Notes: generated by a model from the letters alone, not told the origin. Shown: positions 11,282-22,929, counted from the stretch's first letter. The stretch: DNA of 64,000 nucleotides from Schistocerca nitens (GCF_023898315.1 NC_064623.1:16939140-17003139), one strand, 5' to 3'. Numbers and translations are program-made.

Positions 11282-12870
11282 TTTAGTAGTAGTAGTAGTA
11301 GAGGGGTTTCTGGGCGCACGACAGCAAGGTCTTCAGCGCCCGTTCAGTAACATAGGGAGACGGGTGTCAAGAAAAATCCCAGAACAGGAATATAAAACGG
11401 AACATAAAACAGGGGTAACAATCGTTGAAAAATATGTGCTCATCCACACCGAAGCGTGGGATGAAGCAGGGTGTCAACAGTAAAACAGGGACAACACAGG
11501 AAGAAAATGAGAGAGGGAGCTAAAACAATGTAGCAGATGGAAGTGGCTGGCTGACCACAAGGAAAAAAGGGGAGGAGTCAGCCACTCTGCAATACACTAA
11601 AACCTCCAGCCTAAAAGTTTAGGCCAGAGTCCAGACACGTCACAAAACTTAAAAACCCTAGACACACACGTCTCATCGTTAGCTAAAACACAATCCAGAT
11701 CTCCATCAACTTGTGCTTCTGCCCTTGCATCACGGTATAAAATGCAGTCTGTTAAAATGTCTCGGACAGAGATGTGCACACCACAAGCACCACAAAACGG
11801 AGGATCCTCCCGCTGTAATAAAAAGCTATGTGTGAGAGGACAGTGCCCGATCCGAAGACGTGTGAGGGCCACCTCTTCCCGCCTGAGCAACCGGCAGGAG
11901 GAACGCCACGGCCGAGTGGTCGACTCTACCGACCGCAGTTTATTGGCCGTCACCGCCAGCCATTCGTCCTCCCACAACTCCATGCACTTCCTGTGGAGTG
12001 CAGAGATGACAGACTGCAAGGGGATAGGACACTGGACCACATCCTGCTCTCTGCAGGTCTCCTTGGCAGCCCGATCGGCCTGTTCATTGCCCCGTATGCC
12101 GACATGACCAGGCACCCAGCAGAAGGATACGTCTTTACCCCGCCATTGGAGCAAGTACAGTTGGTCATATATCAGCTGAACCATCTCCTCAGTCGGGTAT
12201 AGGTTCTGCAGTGATTGTAAGGCACTAAGAGAATCGGAGCAGAGAAGAAATCGATCGCCCCGAACACGATGCATCAGCTCCAGTGCCTTCAGGATCGCGT
12301 GGAGCTCCGCTGCGAAAACGGTATATTCAGCAGGGAGGCGAATCCGGGTAACATGATCAGGGAACACCACAGAACAGCCAAGGAAATTCTCCTGTTTGGA
12401 GCCATCAGTGTAAACGACAGTGAAACCGTGATGCACATCTCAAATGTTAAAAAACAGTGACTGGAATGTAAAATCTGGCGTGCCATCCTTCTTCAAACGA
12501 GTCAAATCTAAAATAAGTTTGGGTCTCCGGAGGAGCCAAGGTAGAGATCTGCTCCAACCGCGACGTAAAACACGAAGACCAGCCATAGACATCGCAGCGA
12601 GGCAATCCTGTGCGCGAATCCCATAGGGCTGCGTCGCACGTTGCCGGTTATGAAATAACCGTGCCAGAGGAGGCTGAGCAACTGTATGGTACGCAGGTGT
12701 GTATGGCGTGGACAAAGTTTTATACGCCTGGCGTACCGTAAGTAGCCGTCGCCGCATATGAAGTGGCGGTTGACCTGCCTCTGCACAGAGGCTTGGTATG
12801 GGGCTAGTTCGGAATGCCCCAGTGGCCAACCGAAGCCCTTCATGGTGGACAACGTCCAAAATCTTTAAGT
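11282..12870 (-). mobile_element. I-like LINE with RNase H, 5'-truncated
   Basis: The 3' part of a non-LTR retrotransposon on the minus strand. It retains the end of the reverse transcriptase ORF, an RNase H domain and a 3' UTR ending in GCGCCCAGAAACC followed by a (TAC)n tail (plus strand TAGTAGTAGTAG at 11287-11302). RNase H plus a trinucleotide tail fits the I/R1-like group of LINEs. The 5' two thirds is missing, as usual for incomplete target-primed insertion. Confidence 0.8.
11597..12859 (-). pseudogene. LINE RT C-terminus and RNase H
   Basis: Residues read on the minus strand from 12436 show the RNase H catalytic set: VYTDGSKQ (Asp), AELHAI (Glu), CSDSLSALQ (Asp) and WVPGHVGIRGNEQAD (His and final Asp). 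A Cys-rich FCGACG segment follows. The 279-residue segment 11597-12436 is open; the upstream part (12440-12859, containing RRLLTVRQAYKTLST) is in another frame, so there is at least one frameshift near 12437. The domain would degrade the RNA strand after reverse transcription. All four catalytic residues are present, but the protein is truncated. Confidence 0.82.
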
Positions 12871-12879
12871 AAGAAGGCC

Positions 12880-14742
12880 TCGCAGACCCATCTGAATATC
12901 AAAATACCTACTTCATTAATTGAAAAGAGAACTTTTGAACATTTTTTTGAACATTACCGCGTAGGTTCACTCAGACGTGATCAAAGAGTATCTGTGGATC
13001 TCGCTTCATACAGGTTCAACAACTCCATAGCAACGAGCCAACAACGTACGAGAAGACTGATAATTACAATGTTTCCTCGCAATTGGTGGTGTGTGCGATG
13101 CGGATGAGATAAGATTTAACAACTACTGCATATCTGGGCAATGAATCATTCAATCTTAAATCAGAAGAAGCATCCATCGTACGAGTTCGCATTTCTGTGT
13201 CCCGTTCACCAACGGGGACCTACGTCATCGCGCATCGTGTCTCGTAGCAGCTCTACGGCGTCGACAATATCAGCACGCGGTTGGGAGTGCGGGAACGCCA
13301 CAGAAAGGAACCCCACTAAACAAAATATTCAATATGGCACTTGCCGAAATATGTTTCATCACAAGAAGTGAAGGCATTGCTTAGTACAATGACGAACATG
13401 GCGCTGAATTCTACGACGTAATTGGGTGACTATTTTACCTAAGATTCGGCAGAGCGCACTCAAGTTTTCATGGCCGTTTCCCCCGTCCCCAGTTTTTCTT
13501 GTGGTCTTTAACGCCATTTCCTTCCGAAAATAAGCAACAGCTGGCGGAACACGGCTGGGAAAACCACAAGAATCCAAAAGGATTAAGACTTAAACCGTCT
13601 GCTGCAAACAAGTTTTATGTCCGTTCAGCTGTCATCTGAGACGCGACTCGGAAGAATGTATTTGTATCCTTGATTAGTACGAATGTATCATCAGGAGACG
13701 TTAAAGTTTATGGAGCTCCTTTAAAGTCATTGGATTAAGAACAAGAGTGGGCCCAGTATCGACCATTGCGGTAACTCATGTCTTACGTTCTGCAGTTTGT
13801 TTCACGCCTGTGATGTAATCTGTCAATGACACTCAGCTTGCTACTATTGAGGCTAGATTTCGTACAGAGGAATACCACTGCTGCCATAACAGTTTAGTTT
13901 TGTTTGTAAACTACGTAACTAAGAACTGTGTCGAAATCACAGAGTATTCCTGATGAGAGTACATAAACAGGGAGACTGTAGCAGCACGCGTGGTCTTTCT
14001 TATCGAAACGAAGTAAGATACCGGTACTGAGATAAGACAATCTGTAGAAAAAGCAATACGGAGCACTTGAAACAAAGACGATCAGTCGTCAGCTGAAAGC
14101 TTTAAGCAGTGCAACATACTCAGTACTTTCACAGACACGGAAAGCATTCCTTAAGTTCCCGGCGCAGAAGTGAGTATCTTGAACGCGTACAGCGCACGTT
14201 CAGTTTCCACTTACTTAGAGTTCAGTTTCTACTAACTCTGCCACACTACGCCTGATGATACACAAGTACGTTCCGTCATGAATCCTGGCGTGCTGTGGAG
14301 CCGTTTCTACGATGTATCTCCTAAATGTATTGTTGTGTTAGCTGGGAGTTGAGACATTCGTTGTGACGTCTGTGGGATTTACGGGGGCTAAGCAGACATG
14401 CAGTCTGTGATATGTAGATGGTAGCGAATGTTCATTAAAATGTTCATTGCGAAGGTTGAGGGATGAAGACTTTTTAGATGGCAGAAGAATTATTGGAAAT
14501 TGTTGAGGCTGCAGTTCCAGAGAGCTGGCGCTTCAAAAATATCGACTCTACATTCCCATTATACGGTAACTGTTCCAGCAGAGTGCAATGTGTATTCATC
14601 TTAAAGATTCAGAGAATATGCAGAACAGTCAGGAGTAGTCCAAGCTTATTGGGTCGTTTAAGAGCTAGTGGTATGGAGAAATAGTTTTCAGACTTTACAA
14701 CGAATGTTTTAGGGTAAACTTACTTCTAGTCAGTATCCATTA
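12880..14742. other. Unassigned 1.9-kb region
   Basis: I find no domain, terminal repeat or exon I can defend. Base composition is mixed, with CG-rich patches near 13200-13290. It may be old decayed transposon or intergenic sequence. Confidence 0.45.
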
Positions 14743-14744
14743 TA

Positions 14745-15878
14745 CGAGGCGTGTTTTTTTTAAGTAAGTACTGTTTTGAAATTTAAAAAAGACGTGCTAA
14801 GATATCTCAATAATTTTATTTTTACATGAAAGCCTGTGCCTTAATCTACGCACTGACGCCATTACAGTCTGATTCTTCCTTGTTTACGTTGTGTACTGAG
14901 TGTTTAAGGTGCCTCCGATAATCGTGAGTCCCACCGACTGTGAAGTACAGGCTGTTATAAGATTTCTTAGTGCTAAAGGCCTAAAAGCGATCGATATTGA
15001 TCGTGAGATCTGTGCAGTTTACGGAGAAAACATTATGAGTGATGGAATGGTAAGAAAGTGGGTGAGAGCATTTAAAGATGGCCGCACAAATGTGGATTAT
15101 GAAGAACGGAGTGGGCGTCCTTCGGTCGTTAATGAAAGTTTGGTGCAGGAAGTGGACAATAATGTGAGAGAAAACAGACGCTTCACTATTTCCTCCTTGC
15201 GGGATGACTTTCTTAATGTTTCTCGTAGTGTTTTGTATGGCATTATGAGCGAGCACTTGAATTATCGAAAATTGTGCACGCGTTGGGTACCGAAAATGTT
15301 GACGGATGTGCACAAAACCAAACGTTTAGACGGTGCATTGACTTTCCTTGAGCGGTACCACAACGACGGTGATGATTTCTTAAGCCAAACTGTTAAGGGC
15401 GATGAAACATGGGTGGCCTACGTCACACCAAAATCAAAGCAACTGTCCATGGAAGTTGAGCAGGGGCATCGTTTTGCTGCAAGACAATGCCCGTCCGCAT
15501 GTGGCGAATCAGACCAAAGATCTCATCCCATCTTTTCGATGGGAAACTCTAGATCATCCTTCGTACAGCCCCGACCTTGCGCCCAATGACTAACATCTGT
15601 TCCTGCACTTGAAAAAACACCTGGCCGGTCAGCGCTTTCGAGACGATGACGAAGTTGAAACAGTGGTGATGCAATGGTTAACAAGTCAGGCGGCAGACTT
15701 CTATGAGGAGGGTATTAAAAAACTGGTACAACATTATGACAAGTGCCTCAATATTGAGGGAAATTATGTAGAAAAGGAGATTAAGGTATAGGCTTTCACG
15801 TAAAAATAAAATTATTGGGGTATCTTAGCACGTCTTTTTTAAATTTCAAAACGGTACTCACTTAAAAAACACGCCTCG
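14745..15878 (+). mobile_element. Mariner element with about 100-bp inverted repeats
   Basis: Flanked by TA at 14743-14744 and 15879-15880. The ends (CGAGGCGTGTTTTTT and its complement) match as inverted repeats for about 100 bp, out to the AATAATTTTATTTTTAC block, which is long for a mariner. The total of 1134 bp is shorter than the usual 1.3 kb because part of the transposase is deleted. Confidence 0.92.
14900..15791 (+). pseudogene. Mariner transposase, internally deleted
   Basis: The N-terminal half is open (14900 to about 15460): a helix-turn-helix region, the EERSGRPS linker, a WVPKMLTD-like motif and the first catalytic Asp in VKGDETWV. It then jumps to the second Asp in LLQDNARPH and the third in SPDLAPND, and ends at DKCLNIEGNYVEK. 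Roughly 60 residues between the first and second Asp are missing at about 15450-15465, and the C-terminal part lies in other frames (15402-15593 and 15609-15791). The enzyme would cut and paste the element at TA sites; this copy cannot make it. Confidence 0.88.
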
Positions 15879-15969
15879 TACATCTCACCTTTTCAGCGAT
15901 ACTGAATCCACACGTCCGTCTGTGTGCGAGTTCTGTAGGGGATAATAGTTTTCTCCTTTTTTGGGCTGA

Positions 15970-16012
15970 CTAGGCTGGGGGGGCGGGGGGGGGGGGGGAG
16001 AGAGAGAGAGAA
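15970..16012. repeat. G-rich/(GA)n low-complexity tract
   Basis: A G run interrupted once, followed by GAGAGAGAGAG. It is simple sequence with no further structure. Confidence 0.8.
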
Positions 16013-16339
16013 AGGTAACAAGCCACATTCTCCCGTCAGGTGGATACGTCCACGAACTCGTTACTGGCGATAGAAGCGTCACTTGGCGAGGAATGACTGC
16101 CAGTCAGACACACGCACGGTGCGTGCAGTATCAGTGAGGGCGTTGTCGTGTGTAGAGTGGGGAAAGCGCGCTATCTATTTGGGTATGATCGAGAGCAGAT
16201 TGTGATGGCCGGAGCGTTTTGGAACTGCTTAACTTGTCTGTTGTTCGAGGAGTGCTGTGGTGAGTGTCTTGAACACGCGCCGAAGCTGAGAAGAAACCAC
16301 GCCCAGGCGTCGTCGGGTTGGGCGGCCACACCTCATTGC

Positions 16340-17044
16340 AGACGTCAGGCGTCGTAGGCTGGGCAGGCTGGTAAAACTGGACAGGCGGCGAACTCTGGTG
16401 GAATCAAGACTTTAATGCTGGCAGAGTACGAGTGTGTCTGAACTCACAGTGCACCAAACGCTCCTAACAATGGGCCCCGCAGCCGAGCACCAGTACATGT
16501 GCCATTGTTGAGACCACGACATCGTCAACTACGGCTGAAATGGACACGTGACCTTCAGCGCTGGACGTTGCCGCATTGGCAGATTGGTTCAAATGGTTCA
16601 AATGGCTCTGAGCACTATGGGACTTAACTTCTGAGGTCATCAGTCCCCTAGAACTTAGAACTAGTTAAACTTAACTAACCTAAGGACATCACACACATCT
16701 ATGCCCGAGGCAGGATTCGAACCTGTGACCGTAGCGTACACTGGATGCAGACCATCTACACCCTTTCATGACGATCATGTTTCCAGATGGCTGTGGCATT
16801 TTTCAGCAAGATGATACGCAATGTCACTTGGCCAGGGATGTGATGGAGTGATTCGAGGAACACAATGGCGAGTTCCAATTGATGTGCTGTCCCGTCCCCC
16901 CCCCCTTCCCCCCAATGCGCCAGATCTGAACCTGATAAACACATCAGGTATGTGACTGAACGTGGCATCAGGTCTTATCACTCCCTCCCGAGAATTTGCA
17001 GAAATTAGGTGACTTGTGTGCGGAGATGTGGTGCCAACTGCCTC
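16340..17044 (+). mobile_element. Tc1-like fragment, family D, with a SINE in place of its middle
   Basis: Sequence before 16590 (GCGAACTCTGGTGGAAT, TGAACTCACAGTGCACC) and after 16736 (CCCTTTCATGACGATCATG, TTTTTCAGCAAGATGAT, GGCGAGTTCCAATTGATG) reads as the two halves of one Tc1-like transposase gene. The second half includes the QQDD-like region and an SPDL-like region (CCAGATCTGAACCTGAT). A few hundred bases between the halves are absent and a SINE occupies the gap. The right end is cut off where the family C element begins. Confidence 0.65.
16592..16735 (-). mobile_element. tRNA-derived SINE (type 1), head-truncated
   Basis: The minus-strand SINE keeps the 3' body (GGTTCAAATGGCTCTGAG in plus-strand reading) through box B but stops inside the tRNA-like head at GACCGTAGC (plus strand). 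No target-site duplication is visible. Confidence 0.85.
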
Positions 17045-17054
17045 CAGTTATTTA

Positions 17055-18263
17055 CACACACACTTTGATCAAATGTATCCGGACAACCCCAAAAACATAC
17101 GATTTTCATATTAGGTGCATTGTGCTGCCACCTACTGCCAGGTACTCCAAATCAGCGGACTCAGTAGTCATTAGACATCGTGAGAGAGCAGAATGGGGCG
17201 CTCCGCGGAACTCACGGACTTTGAACATGGTCACCTGATAGGGTGTCACTTGTGTCATATCTCTGTACGCGAGGTTTCCACACTCCTAAACCTCCCTAGG
17301 TCCACAGTTTCTGATCTGATATTGAGGTGGAAACGTGAAAGAACACGTACAGCACAAAAGCGTACACGCTGACCTAGTCTATTGACTACCGACAGTTGAA
17401 GAGGGTCGTAAAGTGGCAGACATCTATCTAGACCATCACAGAGGAATTCCAAAGTGCATCAGGACCCACTGCAACTAGTATGACAGGCGGTAGGTGAGAA
17501 AACTTGGATTTTATGGTCGAGCGGCTGCTCATAAGCCACACATCACGCTGCTAAATGCCAAACGACGCCTAATTTGGTGTAAGCAGCATAAACATTGGAT
17601 GATTGAACAGTGGAAAAACGTTGTGTGAAGTGATGAATCACGGTACACAATGTGGTGACCCGAAGGCAGGGTGTGGGTATGGCGAATGTCCAGTGAACGT
17701 CACCTGCCAGCGTGTGTAGTGCCAACAGTAAAATTCGAAGGCGGTATCATGGAGAGGGCTTGCACCCCTTGTTGTTTTGCGTGCCGCTATCACAGCACGG
17801 GCCTTCATTGATGTTTGAAGCGCCTTCTTGCTTCCCACTGTTGAAGAGCAATTCGGGGATGGCGATTGCACCTTTCAACATGATCGAGCACCTGTTCATA
17901 ACTCACGGCCTGTGGCGGAGTAGTTAGACGACAGTAACATCCCTGTACAGGACTGGCCTGCACAGAGTAGCGATCTGAATCCTATAGAACGCCTTTGGGA
18001 TGTTTTGGAACGCCGACTTCGTGCCAGGACTCACAGACCGACATCGATACCTCTCCTCAGTGCTGCACTCCGTGAAGAATGGGCTGTCATTCCCCAAGAA
18101 ACCTGCCAGCACCTGACTGAATGTACGTCTGCGAGAGTGGAAGCTGTCATCAAGGGTAAGGGTGGGCCAATACCACATTGAATTCCAGCATTACGGATGG
18201 AGGGCATCACGAACTTGTAAGTCATTTTCAGCTATATGTCCGGATATTCTTGAATACATAGTG
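17055..18263 (+). mobile_element. Tc1-like transposon, family C (degenerate)
   Basis: Ends carry inverted repeats around GATCAAATGTATCCGG (left) and CCGGATATTCTTGAATAC (right), with TA at 17053-17054 and 18264-18265. Plus-strand coding remnants include GAACTCACGGACTTTGAAC near the start and, at the 3' end, the peptide WDVLERRLRARTHRPTS followed by AALREEWAVIPQETCQ and a stop near 18179. These match the C-terminal part of a Tc1 transposase. Stops and frameshifts interrupt the rest. Confidence 0.82.
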
Positions 18264-18265
18264 TA

Positions 18266-18655
18266 TTACGAATAGTGAAGGTCCAAACGCAACACTTCGC
18301 GGAAAACTCCCAATGAGCAATTGGTTCCCTCCACGCCCGCACCAACATGGCGACCAAATCAAAAGTTCTTCTGTCACCTCCGTCAACATATTAGTTACCT
18401 ATTAGGTGGATCACAGGATGTTCTGTTGTATGTCATCCGTGTGTCTGGGTACGACTACGCGTTAACACGGTCCATCAGGTGATAGATAGTGAACGAAACG
18501 CGAGTGAGGGTAGCGATTTGAAGAGCAGAGGGGAAGAAAGTGCGAAGGCTCGTGCCGTGGGAAAAAAACCTCTGCGACAGTGGGATGGGTAGTAATAGCA
18601 GTAGTGGCTTACTAGCTGCGATAGTTCATGCAAGGTTAGATTTGTTAGTATGGGT
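18266..18655. other. Spacer, nothing recognised
   Basis: About 390 bp without a recognisable gene or repeat, between a Tc1 element and a LINE remnant. Confidence 0.45.
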
Positions 18656-18659
18656 ATCA

Positions 18660-20300
18660 TGCATCATTACCGTGGCAAGCGATGGCGATGTATCCCAGTT
18701 GCTGCAGCTGCTACATTCCTGGAACAATCGAGATCGTTATACAGTAGTGGGAGATCGGCCATAGATCATCTCACTGTGTGGGGGATGTGTGGAGCTTGCC
18801 TGCATGATGTGTACGGTACGGCTTCCCTGTGTGGTGCCACTTATTCGGCAGTGTATTCCAGCTGGATATCCAGTAATGGCGTCTGATAAACAGGGGCTCA
18901 CCTGTACTCTTGTGTTTGCGTATACTTGGCCATAGATATTCGGTCCTTGCAAGTATGTCTTTTGGTCTGCTATGTTTCCATCTATGATTGTGGTCGTAGT
19001 TCCCCAGATTCAGAATGAACGGGTTCTGCGAATGTCTGGAGTTTCTGTATAGTGAGTTTGTGGATTACCTCCGTGAGAGTCTCAAGTCAGTATTCCCGGT
19101 GAAGGTCCGCGATGCGTGTGTATCGTGGAGCATTGCTTATGATTTTGAGTATTTTGTTTTGTATGATCTGCAGACGGCGGAGGCGTGTGGGCGCAGCGTA
19201 TCCCCAGACAGGAGCTGCGTACGTCATCAGGGGTCGGATAAATGTTACGTACATGGACCTCGACACCCTTCTGTTCAGTGTGCTACGCCTGTTGAGCATT
19301 GGGTAGAGCTGTTTGAGCCTCGCGGTAGCTCGGTTGGTCATGTGTTGTATGTGGTCCCTCCAGAGTAATTTGCGGTCCAGCCAGACACCGAGGTGTTTGA
19401 CTTCCTCCCGGAAACGTATTGGGCGTGCATATAGAGTTATTGGTCTGCAGTATCGCTCTTTGCGCAGTTTCTTCGGCCTTCTAGTGAGCAGAACGGCTTC
19501 GCACTTGTCGACGTTTACTCTAACACGCTATTTCTCTAATCAAGGCTCAGCCACTCTAAGTGCGGTCTGTAATCGTGACGTAATGTTTGATGGTTTCCAA
19601 TCTTGCGCGAGGATGGCTGTGTTATCCGCGTAAATTGCCATCGTTGTGTTGTGTGTGGTTGGGAGATCGTTTATGTAGAGGTTAAACAGTAGGGGCCCTA
19701 GGATGCTTCCCTGGGGTACTCCCGCGTGTATACCGCGTCGTGTTGTTTGTTTTCCCCGTACGTCAGTGTTAAAACTCCTGTCTGTGAGGTATGAGTGTAT
19801 GAAACGCACGAGTCCGTCGGGGAATCCCGCGTCACTGAGTTTGCGAATGAGGCCGTTGTGCCATAGACGGTCGCAAGCCTTTTAGATGTTCAGGAACACC
19901 GTCCCTGTTGCTTTGTTTGTTCAAAAATGGCTCTGAGCACTATGGGACTTAACTTCTGAGGTCATCAGTCCCCTAGAACTTAGAACTAGTTAAACCTAAC
20001 TAACCTAAGGACATCACACACATCCATGCCCGAGGCAGGATTCGAACCTGCGACCGTAGCGGTCGCGCGGTTCCAGACTGTAGCGCCCAGAACCGCTCGG
20101 CCACCCCGGCCGGCGCTTTGTTTGTGTTGAAACCATGTGTTATATGTTCAACGACCCGTAAGAGTTGTTGTGTTGTTGAGTGGTGATTCCTGAAACCGAA
20201 TTGCTCCGGTCTCAGGGTGTCGTTTGTGATGCAGTGCCTGGTGAGTCGTTTTAATATTACCTTCTCAACGATCTTGCTGAGCGCGCTCAGCAGACTGATG
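18660..20300 (-). mobile_element. Jockey-type LINE remnant, split by a SINE
   Basis: Minus-strand reverse transcriptase motifs appear in order from the right: RPISLLSALSKIVEK (about 20300-20255), FGFRNHHSTTQQ (about 20200), then after the SINE GVPQGSILGPLLFNL (about 19725-19680), YADNTAIL (about 19625) and RPLMTYAAPVWG (about 19225-19190). C-terminal sequence continues to about 18740. YADN replaces the catalytic YADD, so the second Asp of the active site is lost. It is 5'-truncated, with several frame breaks. Confidence 0.8.
19921..20114 (-). mobile_element. tRNA-derived SINE (type 1) in the LINE
   Basis: Full-length minus copy flanked by an exact 11-bp duplication, gctttgtttgt, at 19910-19920 and 20115-20125. 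Removing it rejoins the Jockey-type LINE. Confidence 0.94.
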
Positions 20301-20910
20301 GGTCGATGTGTCGAGATTCGCGGAGAGCGGGCTATTTATATGCGCGGTCACCCCCCCCCCCTCCCCCCACTGGACCGCGGGTGGCTGTGGTGGACCAGCG
20401 GCGTGCGCGCGGTGGTGGGGATGGCGGTCTCGGTTCTCGGTGAAGGCATTCTGTTTGCGTCCGCAGCGGAGGACGTTTTAACGGGCGCGCTCACGACGGA
20501 TTGTCGCTATCACTGGGTTCCATGCTGCGCTGAGTTGGTATCCCTCATCTCCGTCGACCAGATTGTCGTGAATCCTTATTTCTATGGACTCTTTGATAAC
20601 GCTTTTCCAGAAGCCAGATGCTCGGTACAGTACCTTCGTGATTTCGAAGATGAAGGTGTGTTCTTCATTTATGCTGTGTTCGGCTATGGCTGATTTTTCT
20701 GTGTGACCTAGTCACACACATCTGATATGTTCTTCGCAGCGTTTAGATATACTGCGCTGTTTGCCTAATGTATTGTTTTCCGCATTCGTATGGTATGCTA
20801 TATACTCCTGGTGTCTTAAGGGTGTGGTGACCCAGGGAGTGAAATCAGATCTTCGGAAAGGTACAACACTTCTGTGAAGATGTCCCCCGCACACGACGAC
20901 GAAACGATAG
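20301..20910 (-). mobile_element. Penelope-like element fragment with GIY-YIG domain
   Basis: On the minus strand, 20820-20740 encodes KTPGVYSIPYECGKQYI, the start of a GIY-YIG endonuclease of the kind carried at the C-terminus of Penelope-like retroelements. Downstream pieces KSAIAEHSINEEHTF (about 20695-20650), KESIEIRIHDNLV (about 20610-20570) and GYQLSAAWNPVIAT (about 20560-20510) fit the rest of the domain. This is a degraded 3' portion only; the reverse transcriptase is absent. It abuts the Jockey-type LINE. Confidence 0.7.
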
Positions 20911-21119
20911 GTTTCAAGGAGAAATTCAACCGACCACGGTTTAAGCACACGTAATATTTTAGCATGTGAGAGACTTGTTCTAGATGCATAAATAGCTGCC
21001 TTAAATTGGTCTTTCCACTGAAGACCGCAACAAGAAATTGGTGTGGTGGCACATATTTCTAACTCTATATGCAGTCTACGTCACTTACCACTTTTCTCAT
21101 CACCGGCGATCGTTATTTA

Positions 21120-22406
21120 CACTACTGGCCATTGAAATTCCTACACCAAGAAGAAATGCAGCTGATAAACGGGTATTCATTGGACAAATATATTAAACTA
21201 GAACTGACATGTGATTACGTTTTCACGCAATTTGGGAGCATAGATCCTGAGAAATCAGTACCCAGAACAACCACCTCTGGCCATAATAACGGCCTTGATA
21301 CGCCTGGGCAATGAGTCAAACACAGCTTGGATGGCGTGTACAGACACAGCTGCCCATGCAGCTTCAACACGATACCACAGTTCATCAAGAGTAGTGACTG
21401 GCGAATTGTGACGAGCCGTTTGCTCGGCCACCATTGACCAGACGTTTCCAATTGGTGAGAGATCTGGAGAATGTGCTGGCCATGGCAGCAGTCGAACATT
21501 TTCTGTATCCAGAAAGGCCTGTGCATGACCTGCAACATGCGGTCGTGCATTATCCTGCTGAAATGTAGGGTTTCGCAGGGATCGAATGAAGGGTAGAGCC
21601 ACGGGTCGTAACACATCTGAAATGTAACGTCCACTGTTCAAAGTGCCGTCAATGAGAACAAGAGGTGACCGGGACGTGTAACCAATGGCACCCCATACCA
21701 TCACGCCGGGTGACACGCCAGTATGGCGACGACGAATACACGCTTCCAATGTGCGTTCATCGCGATGTCACCAAACATGGATGCGACCATCATGATGCTG
21801 TAAACAGAACCTGGATTCATCCGAAAAAATGACGTTTTGCCATTCGTGCACCCAGGTTCGTCGTTGAGTACACCGTCGCAGGCGCTCCTGTCTGTGAAGC
21901 AGCATTGAGACGGCTGCACGATCCGTTACAGCCGTGCGGAAAAGATGCCTGTCATCTCGACTGCTAGTAATACGAGCCCGTTGGGATCCAGCACGGCGTT
22001 CCGTATTACCCTCCTGAACCCACCGATTCCATAATCTGCAAACGGTCATTGGATCTCTACCAACGCGAGCAGCAATGTCGCGACACGATGAACCGCAATC
22101 GCGATAGGCTACAATCCGACCTTAATCAAAGTCGGAAACGTGATGGTACGCATTTCTCCTCCTTACACGAGGCATCACAACAACGTTTCACCAGGCAATG
22201 CCGATCAACTGATGTTTGTGCATGAGAAATCGGTTGTAAACTTTCCTCATGTGAGCACGTTGCAGGTGTCGCCACCGGCGCCAACCTTGTGTGAATGCTC
22301 TGAAAAGCTACTCATTTGCATATCACAGCATCTTCTTCCTGTCGGTTAAATTTCGCGCCAGTAGCACGTCATCTTCGTGGTGTAGTAATTTTAATGGCCA
22401 GTAGTG
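21120..22406 (-). mobile_element. Tc1-like transposon, family B, copy 1
   Basis: Flanked by TA at 21118-21119 and 22407-22408, with inverted repeats of about 33 bp (CACTACTGGCCATTGAAATT and complement). It is 1287 bp. The copy at 40054-41666 is about 115 bp longer once its nested SINE is removed, which matches an internal deletion in this copy's transposase near 21905. Confidence 0.94.
21255..22049 (-). pseudogene. Tc1 transposase, Glu to Gly at the third catalytic site
   Basis: The N-terminal DNA-binding part (VCRLWNRWVQEGNTERR) and first Asp (VIFSDESRF) lie in 21768-22049. The second Asp (FQQDNARPHVAG) and the SPDLSPIGNVW motif lie in 21255-21749. The family sequence is SPIENVW, so the catalytic Glu of the DD34E triad is replaced by Gly. 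About 35 residues before LHRQERLRRCTQ are missing compared with the copy at 40054-41666, and a frame change separates the two open pieces. The enzyme should therefore be dead. Confidence 0.88.
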
Positions 22407-22705
22407 TATTAATAAGAAAATTTCCGAATTGCGCTGTGGTTCGTAGTCCACATTAAAATGCAGGTCCGCCTGGGCTGCTGTGTCAATCAAAGCGAAAGTT
22501 GGAGAGACGCCACCGCTGACAGGAACGTGAGCCCAGCGAGCAGTGCAGCGACGAGACCAATTTTTGCCCCGTGGATAGGTTTCATTATATAATTCACAAA
22601 TGACATATTCTGAACTGTGGGAGTCTTCCAGTAGGGCTTTGGGAGGTGGCAGAATTTGATTTGATTTGCTGTGTTACTACTAATGCTATTTTTAACATTT
22701 TACAG

Positions 22706-22753
22706 GATGTCGTTCTTCGAGGAGCGAGCTGAACTGCTGAAGAAGTCAACTGA
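22706..22753 (+). CDS. Putative first coding exon of host gene
   Basis: A small exon-like segment. Upstream are a branch-point-like TACTAAT (about 22675), a T-rich tract and the acceptor TTTTACAG. The exon opens with ATG at 22707, encodes MSFFEERAELLKKST plus two bases (GA), and ends at a strong donor GTGAGT at 22754. The two leftover bases need a phase-2 partner: the long exon at 37939 starts with one orphan base (g) after its acceptor, completing GAG (Glu). Together they give a charged helical N-terminus leading into the domain at 37939-38953. The acceptor one base before ATG implies an upstream non-coding 5' exon, which I have not identified. Position and phase agree, but a chance match is possible. 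Confidence 0.5.
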
Positions 22754-22929
22754 GTGAGTATCGCACAAAAATACTTCTCAAAATTCTCCGTTTCCTCCTC
22801 ATAAACTGCTTATCTTGCTAATTTTGCTCAAGTGAACCACTTCTTATAATGTGTATACGCTTGTGAGCAACATTCGTATGAGCAACTCGCTTTATTGTTA
22901 TTATTATTATTATTATTTCGAATGGTGCG

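Noticed and set aside
20217-20693. A 158-codon plus-strand open frame
   Set aside because: It is antisense to the LINE and Penelope GIY-YIG remnants, which have recognisable motifs on the minus strand.
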